Assembly (NCBI GenBank): GCA_963778165.1
Contig: CAVZTE010000004.1
Location: 434,001 to 498,000, forward strand
Direction of reading: 5' to 3'
Length of the DNA: 64,000 nt
Origin: Bog-756 sp963778165
GTDB lineage: Bacteria > Actinomycetota > Acidimicrobiia > Acidimicrobiales > RAAP-2
Each line of letters opens with the position of its first letter. Position 1 is the first letter of the stretch. Position numbers and translations under genes: made by a program. This document shows, one piece after another, positions 1 through 8,849 of the stretch. A model generated the notes under the pieces. That model was not told where the DNA came from, did not search any database, and saw only the letters and a list, made by a program, of their open reading frames with translations.

Positions 1-919
1 CGACCAGCCGTCGTGGGCCCGCACCGATCCTCCCGAGCACCCACCGGTCCGGGTGGGGGCGGTACAGGTGGCGTGGCACCCCGACCCCGCCGAGCACCAG
101 CGGACCCTGGCCGAGGGCATCCGCCTGGCTGCGGCCGAGGCCGTGGACCTGGTGTGCCTCCAGGAGCTGACCCTGTCCCCGTACTTCGCCGTCACCCCGG
201 ACGGACCGGGTCCGGACCGGGTGGAACCCGAGGACCTGGGGTCCGGCCCGACCATGCGGTTCGCCGCGGCCATGGCCGCCGAGACCGGCGTGCCGGTGCA
301 CGCCTCGTTGTACGAGGCCCGGCCCGGGCACCGCCTGGGCTACAACACGGCCATCGTGGTGGGGCCGGACGGGGACCTGCGCCTGCGGACCCGCAAGCTG
401 CACATCCCGGTGACCGAGGGCTACTTCGAGGACCGCTACTTCGCCCCCGGCCCGGCCGGGCCCGACGCCTTCCCCACCCTGTCGGTGGCCGGAACCGACT
501 TCGGCTTCCCGACGTGTTGGGACCAGTGGTTCCCCGAGCTGGCCCGGGCCTACTCCCTGCGGGGGGCGGCGGTGCTGGTGTACCCCACCGCCATCGGCTC
601 CGAGCCCGACCACCCGGGCTTCGACACCGAGCCGTTGTGGGAGAAGGTGATCACCGCCAACGGCATCGCCAACGGGACCTTCATGGTGGCGGTCAACCGC
701 ATCGGCCACGAACCGCCGCTGACCTTCTACGGCTCGTCGTTCATCTCCGACCCCTACGGCCGGATTCTGGTGCAGGCCCCGCGGGACAAGCCGGCGGTAC
801 TGGTGGCCGACCTCGACGTCGATCAGCGGCGGGACTGGCTGGCCCTGTTCCCCTTCCTCACCACCCGCCGGCCCGACGCCTACGGACCGCTGGCCGAAAC
901 CACGGACCCCACGAGCTGA
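1..919 (+). CDS. Carbon-nitrogen hydrolase (nitrilase superfamily), N-carbamoylputrescine amidase-like; 5' end uncertain
   Basis: The protein hydrolyses a carbon-nitrogen bond in a small amide or carbamoyl compound. All three catalytic residues of the nitrilase fold are visible, numbered from the GTG at 53: Glu38 in CLQELTLSPYF, Lys115 in RKLHIP and Cys155 in FPTCWDQWFPE. The CWDQWFPE stretch is typical of the N-carbamoylputrescine amidase (AguB) branch of polyamine synthesis. The frame is open to the left edge of the window, so the true start may lie upstream; GTG at 53 gives 288 residues, normal for the family. No agmatine deiminase lies beside it, so the exact substrate is unsure. It is probably cytosolic and may be co-transcribed with the cysteine-rich gene 40 bp downstream. 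Confidence 0.88.
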   Translation, partial: DQPSWARTDPPEHPPVRVGAVQVAWHPDPAEHQRTLAEGIRLAAAEAVDLVCLQELTLSPYFAVTPDGPGPDRVEPEDLGSGPTMRFAAAMAAETGVPVHASLYEARPGHRLGYNTAIVVGPDGDLRLRTRKLHIPVTEGYFEDRYFAPGPAGPDAFPTLSVAGTDFGFPTCWDQWFPELARAYSLRGAAVLVYPTAIGSEPDHPGFDTEPLWEKVITANGIANGTFMVAVNRIGHEPPLTFYGSSFISDPYGRILVQAPRDKPAVLVADLDVDQRRDWLALFPFLTTRRPDAYGPLAETTDPTS

Positions 920-959
920 GCGGCGCCGGCCCCACGCCACCGCCGTACGCTGGTCCGGT

Positions 960-1616
960 ATGGATCCCCCGCTCACCGAGATCTCGACCGACGACACCGT
1001 CTGGCGGTTCGACACCTCCTTCCTCACCTCCAACTGGACCTGCATCTGGGGGCGGGGCTGCCTCGGGATCCTGGACCGGCCGGCGCCCGAGCTCGGCCAC
1101 GGCTGCTGCTCGATCGGGGCCGAGCTCACCGACGTGGACGAGGCCCGAAGGATCGGGGCCCTGGCCGACACCCTGGACCCGTCGCGTTTCCAATACCACG
1201 ACACCGCCGCCCGGGACGGGGTGTTCGGGGATCCCACCCGCCGTACCACCCGGGTGGTCGACGGGGCCTGCATCTTCCTCAACCGGCCGGGGTTCGAGGG
1301 CGGGTCGGGCTGCGCCCTGCACCTGGGCGCCCTGGACTCGGGGGACTCGCCGGTCGAGTACAAGCCCACGGTGTGCTGGCAGCTGCCCATCCGGGTGGAC
1401 TGGGAAGAGCGCGACGACGGGAGGGAGACGGCCACCGTGCGGGCCTGGTCCCGGGCCGACTGGGGTCCCGAGGGCGAGACCATGGCCTGGTGCTGCACCG
1501 AGGGCGACCGGGCCTACGTGGGCGACCGGCCGGTCATCGAGTCCCTGGCCGAGGAGTTGGAAGAGGTGACCGGTCCGGCGGTGTTCGTCGAGCTGAAGCG
1601 GCGCCTGGGACGCTGA
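960..1616 (+). CDS. Conserved cysteine-rich protein of unknown function
   Basis: I do not recognise a named function for this 218-residue protein. It has many conserved-looking cysteines: CIWGRGCLGI near residue 22, GHGCCSIGAE near residue 48, then single cysteines in GACIF, GCALH and VCWQ and a late WCC. Such spacing suggests a metal or Fe-S site, as in the zinc/iron-chelating YkgJ-like or DUF3109-like proteins, but I cannot confirm membership. There is no signal peptide or membrane segment. The start ATG lies 40 bp after the amidase gene, on the same strand, so they may form an operon. Regular coding bias and an unbroken frame support a real gene. Confidence 0.7.
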   Translation: MDPPLTEISTDDTVWRFDTSFLTSNWTCIWGRGCLGILDRPAPELGHGCCSIGAELTDVDEARRIGALADTLDPSRFQYHDTAARDGVFGDPTRRTTRVVDGACIFLNRPGFEGGSGCALHLGALDSGDSPVEYKPTVCWQLPIRVDWEERDDGRETATVRAWSRADWGPEGETMAWCCTEGDRAYVGDRPVIESLAEELEEVTGPAVFVELKRRLGR

Positions 1617-1767
1617 ACGACGAGCGGGGTCGACGCCGCCGACAGGGGCAGCGCCGCTGTTGTCACCGCGGCCGCGGGCTGATAGACCTCAGCGGCGGAC
1701 CGGCGTCCGGCGATCCCGAATGAACGAACCCGGGCCACGAGTGCGGTACGAGTAAAGGAGCAGCCCG

Positions 1768-3744
1768 TTGAGCGAGGATGCCGATGAGACCCTGTCGGCT
1801 CTCCACCATGAGCTCCGACGGTTCCCCCCACCCCCCGACCTGGCGGCATCGGCCAACGCCCGACCGGGGATCTACCAGGAGGCGGCGGCCGATCCCCTGG
1901 CCTTCTGGGCCGAGCAGGCCGGGCGGCTGAGCTGGGCCGAGCCGTGGAGCCAGGTGCTCGAGTGGGATCTCCCGTTCGCCTCGTGGTTCGTCGGCGGCCG
2001 GCTCAACGTCTCGGTCAACTGCGTGGACCGCCACGTCGACGCCGGCCTGGGAGAGCGGGTGGCCTTCCACTGGGAGGGCGAGCCCGGGGACACCCGCACC
2101 ATCACCTACGAGGACCTGCGGGGCCAGGTGTGCAAGGCGGCCCACGCCCTCACCACCCTGGGGGTGACCGCCGGCGACAAGGTGGCCATCTACATGCCCA
2201 TGGTCCCCGAGGCGGTGGTGGCCATGCTGGCCTGTGCCCGTCTGGGGGCGCCCCACACCGTGGTCTTCGGGGGCTTCTCCGCCGAGGCCCTGCGCGACCG
2301 GATCCTCGACTGCGACGCCCGGGTGGTCATCACCGCCGACGGCGGCTACCGGCGGGGCGCGGCCAGCGCCCTCAAGCCGGCCGTGGACGCCGCCCTGGCC
2401 GACTGCCCCGACGTGGCATCGGTCCTGGTGGTCCGGCGCACCGGCCAGGAGGTCGAGTGGCAGGACGGACGGGACCACTGGTGGCACGAGCTGGTCGACC
2501 CGCAGTCCGACCGACACTCACCGGAGTACTTCGACGCCGAGCAGCCCCTCTACATCATGTACACCAGCGGGACCACGGCCAAGCCCAAGGGCATCCTCCA
2601 CACCTCGGGGGGTTACCTGACCCACGTGTCGGCCACCCACCGGCTCATCTTCGACGTGAAGCCGGAGACCGATGTCTGCTGGACCGCCGCCGACATCGGC
2701 TGGGTCACCGGCCACAGCTATATCGTCTACGGGCCCCTGGCCAACGGGGTCACCTCGGTCATGTACGAGGGCACCCCGGACACCCCCAACCGGGGACGGT
2801 GGTGGGAGATCGTCGAGCGCTACAAGGTCTCCATCCTCTACACCGCGCCCACCACCATCCGGACCTTCATGAAGTGGGGCCCCGAGGTCCCCGCCGCTCA
2901 CGACCTCTCGAGCCTGCGGCTGCTGGGGTCGGTGGGCGAGCCCATCAACCCGGAAGCCTGGATGTGGTACCGGACCCACATCGGCGGTGACCGGTGCCCC
3001 ATCGTCGACACCTGGTGGCAGACGGAGACCGGGGGGATCCTCATCACCCCGCTCCCCGGCATCACCACCACCAAGCCCGGAGCTGCCATGACCCCGTTTC
3101 CGGGCATCGCCGCCGAGGTGGTCGACAACGACGGGCAGGCCGTGGGGGACGGGGAGGGCGGGTACCTGGTCATCACCCACCCTTGGCCGGGGATGCTGCG
3201 GGGCATCTGGGGCGACCCCGAGCGGTACCGGGAGACCTACTGGTCGCGCTTCCCGGGCATGTACTTCGCCGGCGACGGGGCCAAAAAGGACGAGGACGGC
3301 GACCTGTGGCTGCTCGGACGGGTGGACGACGTCATGAACATCTCGGGGCACCGGATCTCCACCACGGAGGTGGAGCACGCCCTGGTGGGCAACCCGGCGG
3401 TGGCCGAGGCCGCGGTGGTGGGGGCCAACGACGACACCACCGGCCAGGCCATCGTGGCCTTCGTCACCCTGAAGGGGGACCTGGTCAAGTCCGACGAGGA
3501 GTCGGCCGCGGTGGTGGCCGAGCTGCGCGACTCCGTGTCGACCTCGATCGGCCCCATCGCCAAGCCCCGCCAGATCATCCTCACCCCCGAGCTGCCCAAG
3601 ACCCGGAGCGGAAAGATCATGCGCCGGCTCCTCCGCGATGTGGCCGAGCACCGCGACCTCGGTGACGTGACCACCCTGCTCGACCCCACCGTGGTCAACG
3701 CCATCTCCGAACGGATGGCCACCCCGGGCGCCGAGGAGGACTGA
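1768..3744 (+). CDS. acs: Acetyl-coenzyme A synthetase
   Basis: This AMP-forming ligase converts acetate, ATP and CoA to acetyl-CoA in the cytosol. The 658-residue length matches bacterial Acs. The adenylate-forming P-loop YTSGTTAKPKG is near residue 264, the WWQTETGG motif that shapes the small acetate pocket is near residue 416, the hinge and adenylate region GRVDDVMNISGHR follows, and the catalytic lysine in TRSGKIMRR is about residue 616. In known Acs enzymes that lysine is the target of regulatory acetylation. The start is TTG, chosen because AAAGGAG lies 8-14 bp upstream. A 151-bp gap before it, with no gene, should hold the promoter. A propionyl-CoA synthetase is the main alternative, but the tryptophan in TWWQTE favours acetate. 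Confidence 0.95.
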   Translation: MSEDADETLSALHHELRRFPPPPDLAASANARPGIYQEAAADPLAFWAEQAGRLSWAEPWSQVLEWDLPFASWFVGGRLNVSVNCVDRHVDAGLGERVAFHWEGEPGDTRTITYEDLRGQVCKAAHALTTLGVTAGDKVAIYMPMVPEAVVAMLACARLGAPHTVVFGGFSAEALRDRILDCDARVVITADGGYRRGAASALKPAVDAALADCPDVASVLVVRRTGQEVEWQDGRDHWWHELVDPQSDRHSPEYFDAEQPLYIMYTSGTTAKPKGILHTSGGYLTHVSATHRLIFDVKPETDVCWTAADIGWVTGHSYIVYGPLANGVTSVMYEGTPDTPNRGRWWEIVERYKVSILYTAPTTIRTFMKWGPEVPAAHDLSSLRLLGSVGEPINPEAWMWYRTHIGGDRCPIVDTWWQTETGGILITPLPGITTTKPGAAMTPFPGIAAEVVDNDGQAVGDGEGGYLVITHPWPGMLRGIWGDPERYRETYWSRFPGMYFAGDGAKKDEDGDLWLLGRVDDVMNISGHRISTTEVEHALVGNPAVAEAAVVGANDDTTGQAIVAFVTLKGDLVKSDEESAAVVAELRDSVSTSIGPIAKPRQIILTPELPKTRSGKIMRRLLRDVAEHRDLGDVTTLLDPTVVNAISERMATPGAEED

Positions 3745-3781
3745 ACCGGCGGCTCTGCTGATCCGGGCCGGTCCGCGTCGA

Positions 3782-5017
3782 TCAGCCCGGGGCCGGCGTG
3801 GGGTCCGCCACCGGGGCGACCAAGGCCTGCTTGCGGATGGCGTCGATCACCGCCGCCGCCGTGGCCACCAGGCCGATGGCCACGCCGAGCACGCAGACCC
3901 CGGCCCACCGGTGGCTCTCGTAGGCCGAGGCGCCCAGGGCCGACCCGATGGCCCCGCCGGCGAAGTAGCAGACCATGTAGGCCGAGTTGATCCGGCTGCG
4001 GGCCTCGGGGGCCAGTCGGTAGATCATCGACTGGTTGGTCACCTGCAGGCCCTGCACCCCGATGTCCAACAGCAGGATCCCCACGATCAGCATGGCCAGG
4101 TCGTGGCGACCGATCCACAGGGGCCAGAACGAGACGGCCAGCAGTCCGGTGAAGACCAGGGTGGTGACCTTGGTCCAGCCCCGGTCGGCCCACCGGCCGG
4201 CCAAGTTGGCGCACAAGGCCCCGCTGGCCCCGACCAACCCGAACAACCCGATGACCAGGTCGTCGTAGTGGTACGGGGCCCCCGACACCAGGAAGGCCAT
4301 GGTGGTCCAGAACACGCTGAAGCCGGCAAACCCCAACGCCCCGAAGAGGGCGCGCCGCTGGAGCAGCGGCTCGGTGGCCAGCAGCTTGGCCACACTGCCC
4401 AACAAGGCCCGGTACCGGATGCGCGGCCGGGGATCCTCGGCGGGAAGGAAGCGGCTCAGCACTACAGCCAGCACCGCGGTCATGCCGGCGGCCATCACGT
4501 AGACCACCCGCCAGCTGGAAGCCTGGGCCACCACCCCCGACACCGTGCGGGCCAACAGGATGCCGATCAGCAGCCCGCTCATGACCATGCCCACCACGTG
4601 CCCCCGGTGCTCGTCGTCGGCCAGGTGGGCGGCCATGGGCACCAGGAGTTGGGCGGCCACCGAGCCGGCCCCGACGATAAGCCCCACCGAGATCAGCACC
4701 CCGATGTGGGGAGCCGTGGCCGAGGCCACCAGCCCGCCGGCGGTGACCAGGAGGACGATGGGCACCAGCACCCGCCGGGCCACCAGGTCGCCCAGTGGCA
4801 CCAGCAGGGCCAGCCCGGCGGCGTAGCCGATCTGGGCGAAGGTCACCACCAATCCGGCCGTGCCGGAGCTGGTGCCGAACGACTTGGCGATGTCGTCGAG
4901 GACCGGCTGGGCGTAGTAGAGGTTGGCCACCGACACGCCGCACGACACGGCGAACAGCACGATCATGCCTTGGCTCAAACTCGACCGGTGGACGGTGGTG
5001 GCCGCTCCGTCGGGCAT
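3782..5017 (-). CDS. MFS transporter (12-TM, drug/metabolite:H+ antiporter type)
   Basis: This is a 411-residue integral membrane protein with about twelve hydrophobic segments and the MFS loop signature after the second helix (PLGDLVARR). The N-terminal NLYYAQPVLDDIA motif is typical of the YgaY/YnfM-like DHA1 branch, which exports small molecules by proton antiport. I placed the start at ATG 5017 because AAGGAGGT sits 6 bp upstream; a longer open frame to 5176 has poor coding character. The gene begins 29 bp after the DinB-like gene on the same strand, so the two probably form one operon read away from the WYL regulator. The substrate cannot be deduced. It converges on acs with only 37 bp between stops. 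Confidence 0.88.
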   Translation of the reverse strand: MPDGAATTVHRSSLSQGMIVLFAVSCGVSVANLYYAQPVLDDIAKSFGTSSGTAGLVVTFAQIGYAAGLALLVPLGDLVARRVLVPIVLLVTAGGLVASATAPHIGVLISVGLIVGAGSVAAQLLVPMAAHLADDEHRGHVVGMVMSGLLIGILLARTVSGVVAQASSWRVVYVMAAGMTAVLAVVLSRFLPAEDPRPRIRYRALLGSVAKLLATEPLLQRRALFGALGFAGFSVFWTTMAFLVSGAPYHYDDLVIGLFGLVGASGALCANLAGRWADRGWTKVTTLVFTGLLAVSFWPLWIGRHDLAMLIVGILLLDIGVQGLQVTNQSMIYRLAPEARSRINSAYMVCYFAGGAIGSALGASAYESHRWAGVCVLGVAIGLVATAAAVIDAIRKQALVAPVADPTPAPG

Positions 5018-5046
5018 CGGCACCTCCTTGCCACCCGACCATACCG

Positions 5047-5604
5047 TCAGCCCATGGTCTTCGATCCGTCGATGGTCTCCCGGAGGATGTCGGCGTGGCC
5101 GGCGTGCTGGGACGTCTCGGCGATGATGTGCAGCAGGGCCCGGCGGGCCGACCAGCGGGCCCCGGGCTCGAACCACGGAGCCACGGGCAGCGGCTGGGTG
5201 GCATCCAACGACGGGAGCGAGGCCACCACCTCATCGGTGCGATGGGCCGCCTCGTCGTAACGGGCCAGCAACCCGGCCAGGGTCTCCCCGTCGTCCATCC
5301 GGAACCCGGCGGCGTGGGCTTCGTAGGCCGCCTGGTCCATGGGCCCGGTCCTCGGACCATCGAGGATGAAGTCGACCCAGCCCGACTCCACCAGGGCCAC
5401 GTGCTTGATGATCCCGCCGAGACACAGCTCGCTGGCTGTGGGGCGCAGCGCGGCCTGCTCGTCGGTGAGGCCCTGCACCGTCTGGCACAGGAAGCCCCGG
5501 TGCTTGGCCAGGGTCTGGATCAGGTCGGCCCGCTCCCGCTCGGAGCCGGAACCGGCGGTGGCGGTGGACGAGGCGGTGGTGTCGGTGATGGTCGGGCTGG
5601 ACAT
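5047..5604 (-). CDS. DinB/DUF664-family protein (putative metal- and thiol-dependent transferase)
   Basis: The 185-residue protein has the four-helix DinB_2/DUF664 pattern: a first helix after residue 25, a histidine in HVALVE near residue 68, and a late histidine pair in SQHAGHADILRE. In this superfamily three histidines bind a divalent metal, and actinobacterial members act as mycothiol-dependent transferases or thiol-linked detoxification enzymes. The substrate is unknown. The N-terminal 20 residues are Thr/Ser/Ala-rich and look unstructured. ATG 5604 is preceded by AAAGGA. It leads an operon with the MFS gene and faces the WYL regulator across an 86-bp region with two perfect inverted repeats, so local WYL control is likely. 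Confidence 0.85.
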   Translation of the reverse strand: MSSPTITDTTASSTATAGSGSERERADLIQTLAKHRGFLCQTVQGLTDEQAALRPTASELCLGGIIKHVALVESGWVDFILDGPRTGPMDQAAYEAHAAGFRMDDGETLAGLLARYDEAAHRTDEVVASLPSLDATQPLPVAPWFEPGARWSARRALLHIIAETSQHAGHADILRETIDGSKTMG

Positions 5605-5627
5605 GGTTGGGGTCCTTTCGTTGAGGG

Positions 5628-5649
5628 TGTTCCGTAACGGTACGGAACA
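5628..5649. promoter_or_regulatory. Perfect inverted repeat, candidate operator in DinB/WYL divergent promoter
   Basis: TGTTCCGTA at 5628-5636 and TACGGAACA at 5641-5649 are perfect 9-bp reverse complements around a 4-bp centre (ACGG). The site lies 24 bp upstream of the DinB start and 42 bp upstream of the WYL regulator start. The 22-bp length and two-fold symmetry suit a dimeric regulator, most simply the WYL protein itself. Confidence 0.6.
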
Positions 5650-5656
5650 AAGCGGT

Positions 5657-5685
5657 CAGTTTCTGTCCTGAATAGTGAGAAACTG
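5657..5685. promoter_or_regulatory. Second inverted repeat next to the WYL regulator start
   Basis: CAGTTTCT at 5657-5664 and AGAAACTG at 5678-5685 are perfect 8-bp reverse complements with a 13-bp spacer, ending 5 bp before the ATG at 5691. It could be a second operator for autoregulation or an mRNA hairpin over the translation start. Its sequence differs from the 5628-5649 repeat, so the two may bind different proteins. Confidence 0.45.
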
Positions 5686-5690
5686 GGAGT

Positions 5691-6668
5691 ATGGCGTCGA
5701 CCAGCTCCCGGACCCTGCAGTTGCTGTCGCTGTTGCAGAACCGCCGCTACTGGCCCGGCGAGGAGCTGGCCGAACGGCTGGAGGTATCGGTCCGGACCCT
5801 GCGCCGGGACGTCGACCGGCTGCGGGAGATGGGCTATCCGGTCGAGGCCCAGCGGGGGGTCGACGGTGGCTACCAGCTGGCCGCGGGGGCCGCCCTGCCG
5901 CCCCTGGTCCTGAACGATCAGGAGGCCATCGCCCTGGCCGTAGGGCTTCAGACCGCACTCCAGTCCGGCACGGTGGAGGGCATCGAGGAGTCGTCGGTGC
6001 GGGCCCTCACCAAAGTGGTCCAGGTCATGCCGGGACATCTGCGCCGCCAGGTCGATGCCCTGAGCGCCGTGACCGTGCCGGCCGTGTGGGCCGGTCCCAA
6101 CGCCACCGTCGACCCCGGCGTCCTCACCGCGGTGGCCCAGGCCTGCCGGGACTGCGAGCGGCTGGAGTTCAGCTACACCGCCCGGGACGGCGAGCCCAGC
6201 GAACGCCATGTCGATCCCCACCGGTTGGTCCTCCTCGGCCGGCGGTGGTACCTGGTGGCCTGGGACCTCGAGCGCTTCGACTGGCGGAGCTTCCGGCTCG
6301 ACCGGTTGGACGGGCCACGGAGCACCGGCTCCCACTTCCCGCCCCGCCCCATCCCCACGGGCGATGCCGCCACCTTCGTGCGGGAGGGAATCCACAACGT
6401 TCCCACCCGCCACGCCGTCGAGGTGGTGGTCCATGCGCCGGCCGCCGAGGTGCGCAGCCGGGTGGGGCCGTGGGCCACCGTCGAGGAGGCCGGTGACGAG
6501 CGGTGCGTCCTGCGGATGTCCTCGGACTCGTTGGACTGGCCGATGATGGCGCTCGGAGTCATCGGAGCCGAGTTCGAAGTGGTGGGACCGCCCGAGCTGA
6601 CCGACCACCTCCACGAGCGGATCGACCGGTTCGGGCGCGCCATCGGTCGGAGTGGGCGGCGTGAGTGA
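5691..6668 (+). CDS. YafY-type transcriptional regulator with HTH and WYL domains
   Basis: This 325-residue protein has an N-terminal winged helix-turn-helix of the HTH_11 type (residues about 5-60; LQNRRYWPGEELAERLEVS and VRTLRRDVDRLREMG), then a WYL sensor domain (about 140-210; RRWYLVAWDLERFDWRSFR) and a C-terminal WCX extension. WYL proteins are one-component regulators that bind a ligand or nucleic acid through the WYL domain; the ligand here is unknown. It is divergent from the DinB-MFS operon and close to two inverted repeats, which suggests it controls that operon and itself. The ATG follows a GGGAG sequence closely. Confidence 0.9.
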   Translation: MASTSSRTLQLLSLLQNRRYWPGEELAERLEVSVRTLRRDVDRLREMGYPVEAQRGVDGGYQLAAGAALPPLVLNDQEAIALAVGLQTALQSGTVEGIEESSVRALTKVVQVMPGHLRRQVDALSAVTVPAVWAGPNATVDPGVLTAVAQACRDCERLEFSYTARDGEPSERHVDPHRLVLLGRRWYLVAWDLERFDWRSFRLDRLDGPRSTGSHFPPRPIPTGDAATFVREGIHNVPTRHAVEVVVHAPAAEVRSRVGPWATVEEAGDERCVLRMSSDSLDWPMMALGVIGAEFEVVGPPELTDHLHERIDRFGRAIGRSGRRE

Positions 6669-6680
6669 TGGGTGCCGGTC

Positions 6681-7880
6681 TCAGCCTCCGCCCGGTCGGA
6701 AGACCACTTTGACCGCTCGGCTGGCCTCCTTGTCGAGTCCGGCCCCGACGGCGTCGCGGTAGGCCTCGAGCGGGAACTCGTGGGTGACCACCACGTCTCC
6801 GGGAAAGCTGCGCTGCGCCAAGATGTCCAGGGCCACGTCGATCGAGTGGTCCCGACCCGGTTCCGCCCTGCCGATGGAGGCCCTGGGGTCACGGCCGTGG
6901 TCGACCGAGCCGATCACCACGGCCTCCTTGTACCAGAGCGGCGTGAGGTCGACCCGGCCGGTGCCCATGGCTCCGAGCATGACGACCGTGCCCCGGTTGG
7001 CCACGGCCCGTAGGGAGTCGCTCAGGGAACCGGCGCTGCCGGCGGCCTCGACCACGTAGGGATACCCGCCGACCAGCATCCAGTCCTCCCCCCATCCGAC
7101 GGCCCGGGTCCCGAGAAGGGCGGACAGCTGCTCGAAGGCTCCCGCTCCGGCGCCCTGCACTACATGGGTGGCACCGCAGGCCCTGGCGGCGTCAGCCTGG
7201 TGGGGGTGACGCACCAGCACGGTGACGTCGTGGTCGGGGAAGAGCGAACGCAGGGCGATGAGTGCGGCCAGCCCGATGATCCCTCCCCCCACGATGAGGA
7301 TCGGCTCCCCCGGGTCCGGCGGACGGCGCCCCAGGCCGTGGAGGGCGATGGAGATGGGCTCGTGCAAGCTGGCCGTGCGGTCGGGCACCCCCTCGGGGAC
7401 CAGGTGCACCATGGACGGGTGAGCCACCACCTGCTCGCACCACCCTCCCCCGAGTCCGTCGGTGAAGCCGATCGACCGTCCGGGGGTGAGGACCCGGCTG
7501 TCGAGCTCGAGACAGCTGGAGGGCCAACCCCGTGCGCAGTTGGCGCACGGGGGGACGACGCCCCGCACGGCGCAGGGCAGGATGGGGTCGACCGCCACCC
7601 GGTCACCCACCGACCACGGGCTGTCCGGACCGACCTCGGTGATGGCCCCGACGATCTCGTGACCGAGGACGAAGGGCAGGGTGCCGATCGACCGGAGGGT
7701 CGGAGAGCCTCCGCCGCCCGGAGGGGCGAACAGGTGGAGGTCGCTTCCACAGATACCCCCGGCCGACACGGCGATGCGGGCCCACTCGCCGGTGGGGAGC
7801 GGTGGCTCGGCGATCTCGGCCAACGAGGCCGGAAACTCCGGGTCGGCCAGGTCATAGCGGATGGCCTTCACGACCGGCAT
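6681..7880 (-). CDS. Zinc-dependent alcohol dehydrogenase (MDR family)
   Basis: This 399-residue medium-chain dehydrogenase/reductase oxidises an alcohol or polyol with NAD(P). The catalytic zinc ligands are visible in GICGSDLH (Cys) and LGHEIVG (His-Glu). A structural-zinc cysteine cluster lies in PPCANCARGWPSSC near residue 125. A Rossmann dinucleotide motif IVGGGIIGLAA sits near residue 205. The ATG at 7880 gives the usual VKAIRYD start of the family, and a longer frame to 7913 adds only low-complexity residues. The 137-bp gap to the divergent SDR gene holds both promoters. Substrate is not clear; threonine, sorbitol and aryl-alcohol dehydrogenases share this architecture. It converges on the WYL regulator with 12 bp between stops. 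Confidence 0.88.
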   Translation of the reverse strand: MPVVKAIRYDLADPEFPASLAEIAEPPLPTGEWARIAVSAGGICGSDLHLFAPPGGGGSPTLRSIGTLPFVLGHEIVGAITEVGPDSPWSVGDRVAVDPILPCAVRGVVPPCANCARGWPSSCLELDSRVLTPGRSIGFTDGLGGGWCEQVVAHPSMVHLVPEGVPDRTASLHEPISIALHGLGRRPPDPGEPILIVGGGIIGLAALIALRSLFPDHDVTVLVRHPHQADAARACGATHVVQGAGAGAFEQLSALLGTRAVGWGEDWMLVGGYPYVVEAAGSAGSLSDSLRAVANRGTVVMLGAMGTGRVDLTPLWYKEAVVIGSVDHGRDPRASIGRAEPGRDHSIDVALDILAQRSFPGDVVVTHEFPLEAYRDAVGAGLDKEASRAVKVVFRPGGG

Positions 7881-8017
7881 TCTTCCATCTCTTCCGTCGC
7901 CCCGGCCGGGCATCGGGCACCGGGCGCCGGCGCTATCCGTTCGGGCCGGGACCGCCCCCCTGTGCTACGCGGTAGGGCGCAGTGCCGCTGACCGACCACA
8001 CAAGCCGGGGGGACACC

Positions 8018-8839
8018 ATGCCGGAGCCGACGACCAACGAACCGGGGAGCTGGTTCAGCCCCACCCTGCTGGAGGGCCGGGTGGCCCTGGTGACCGGCGG
8101 GGCCACCGGCATCGGCAAGGAGATCTGCCGGGTCTTGGGTAGGCATGGTGCCCGGATCACCATGGCCAGTCGCAAGCGGGAGATCCTCGAGGCCGCCGTC
8201 GACGAACTGCAGGGCGAGGGCATCGATGCCACCTTCGGCGTCTGTGACGTGCGCGACGCCGCCGCGGTCCGAGCGGTGGTCGACGACGTGGTGACCAGCC
8301 GCGGGGGCCTCGACATCGTGGTCAACAACGCCGCCGGCAACTTCCCCGCCCCCATGTCGCAGATCTCCCCCAACGGCTTCAAGGCGGTGGTGGACATCGA
8401 CCTGTTGGGCACCTACAACGTCACCCGGGCCGCCTTCGACGCCCGGCTGAGGGATCACGGTGGGTCGGTGGTGAACATCTCGGCGCCGTTCGGCCAACGC
8501 GGGGTGGTGTACCAGGCCCACGTGGCGGCGGCCAAGTCCGGGGTGGACTCGCTCACCCGGACCTGCGCCGTCGAGTGGGGTCCCTACGGCATACGGGTCA
8601 ACGCCATCGCCCCGGGCACCATGGCCGACACCGAGGGCGTCCGGCGTTTCGCCGCCGCGGTGCCGGGCAGTTCGGAGCGACCGACCAATCCCCTGGGGCT
8701 CCAGGGGCACGGCTCCGACATCGGCTACCTCACGCTCTTCCTGTGCAGCCCGGCGGCCCGGTTCGTCTCCGGCCAGGTCATCGCCGTGGACGGGGCCGGC
8801 TCGACCGACATGCTCCGGATGCAGGCCGGACAGATCTGA
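8018..8839 (+). CDS. SDR oxidoreductase, peroxisomal-type 2,4-dienoyl-CoA reductase-like
   Basis: The 273-residue protein is a short-chain dehydrogenase with the NADP-binding TGGATGIGK motif near residue 24 and NNAAG near residue 101. The usual YxxxK active site is absent: the aligned stretch is YQAHVAAAKSGV, with His/Val where the catalytic tyrosine should be. The same loss, plus the TRTCAVEWGPYGIRVN and DTEGVRRF segments, is known from peroxisomal 2,4-dienoyl-CoA reductases (DECR2/Sps19), which reduce dienoyl-CoA during breakdown of unsaturated fatty acids. That assignment is inference from motif similarity. The start ATG 8018 follows GGGGGGA; a frame from 7982 is possible but lacks a better signal. 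Confidence 0.85.
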   Translation: MPEPTTNEPGSWFSPTLLEGRVALVTGGATGIGKEICRVLGRHGARITMASRKREILEAAVDELQGEGIDATFGVCDVRDAAAVRAVVDDVVTSRGGLDIVVNNAAGNFPAPMSQISPNGFKAVVDIDLLGTYNVTRAAFDARLRDHGGSVVNISAPFGQRGVVYQAHVAAAKSGVDSLTRTCAVEWGPYGIRVNAIAPGTMADTEGVRRFAAAVPGSSERPTNPLGLQGHGSDIGYLTLFLCSPAARFVSGQVIAVDGAGSTDMLRMQAGQI

Positions 8840-8849
8840 GCGACGCCCC

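Noticed and set aside
1663..3651. Long minus-strand open frames opposite acs
   Set aside because: They are Gly/Val/His/Pro-rich shadows typical of high-GC genes and lie fully inside a clear acetyl-CoA synthetase gene.
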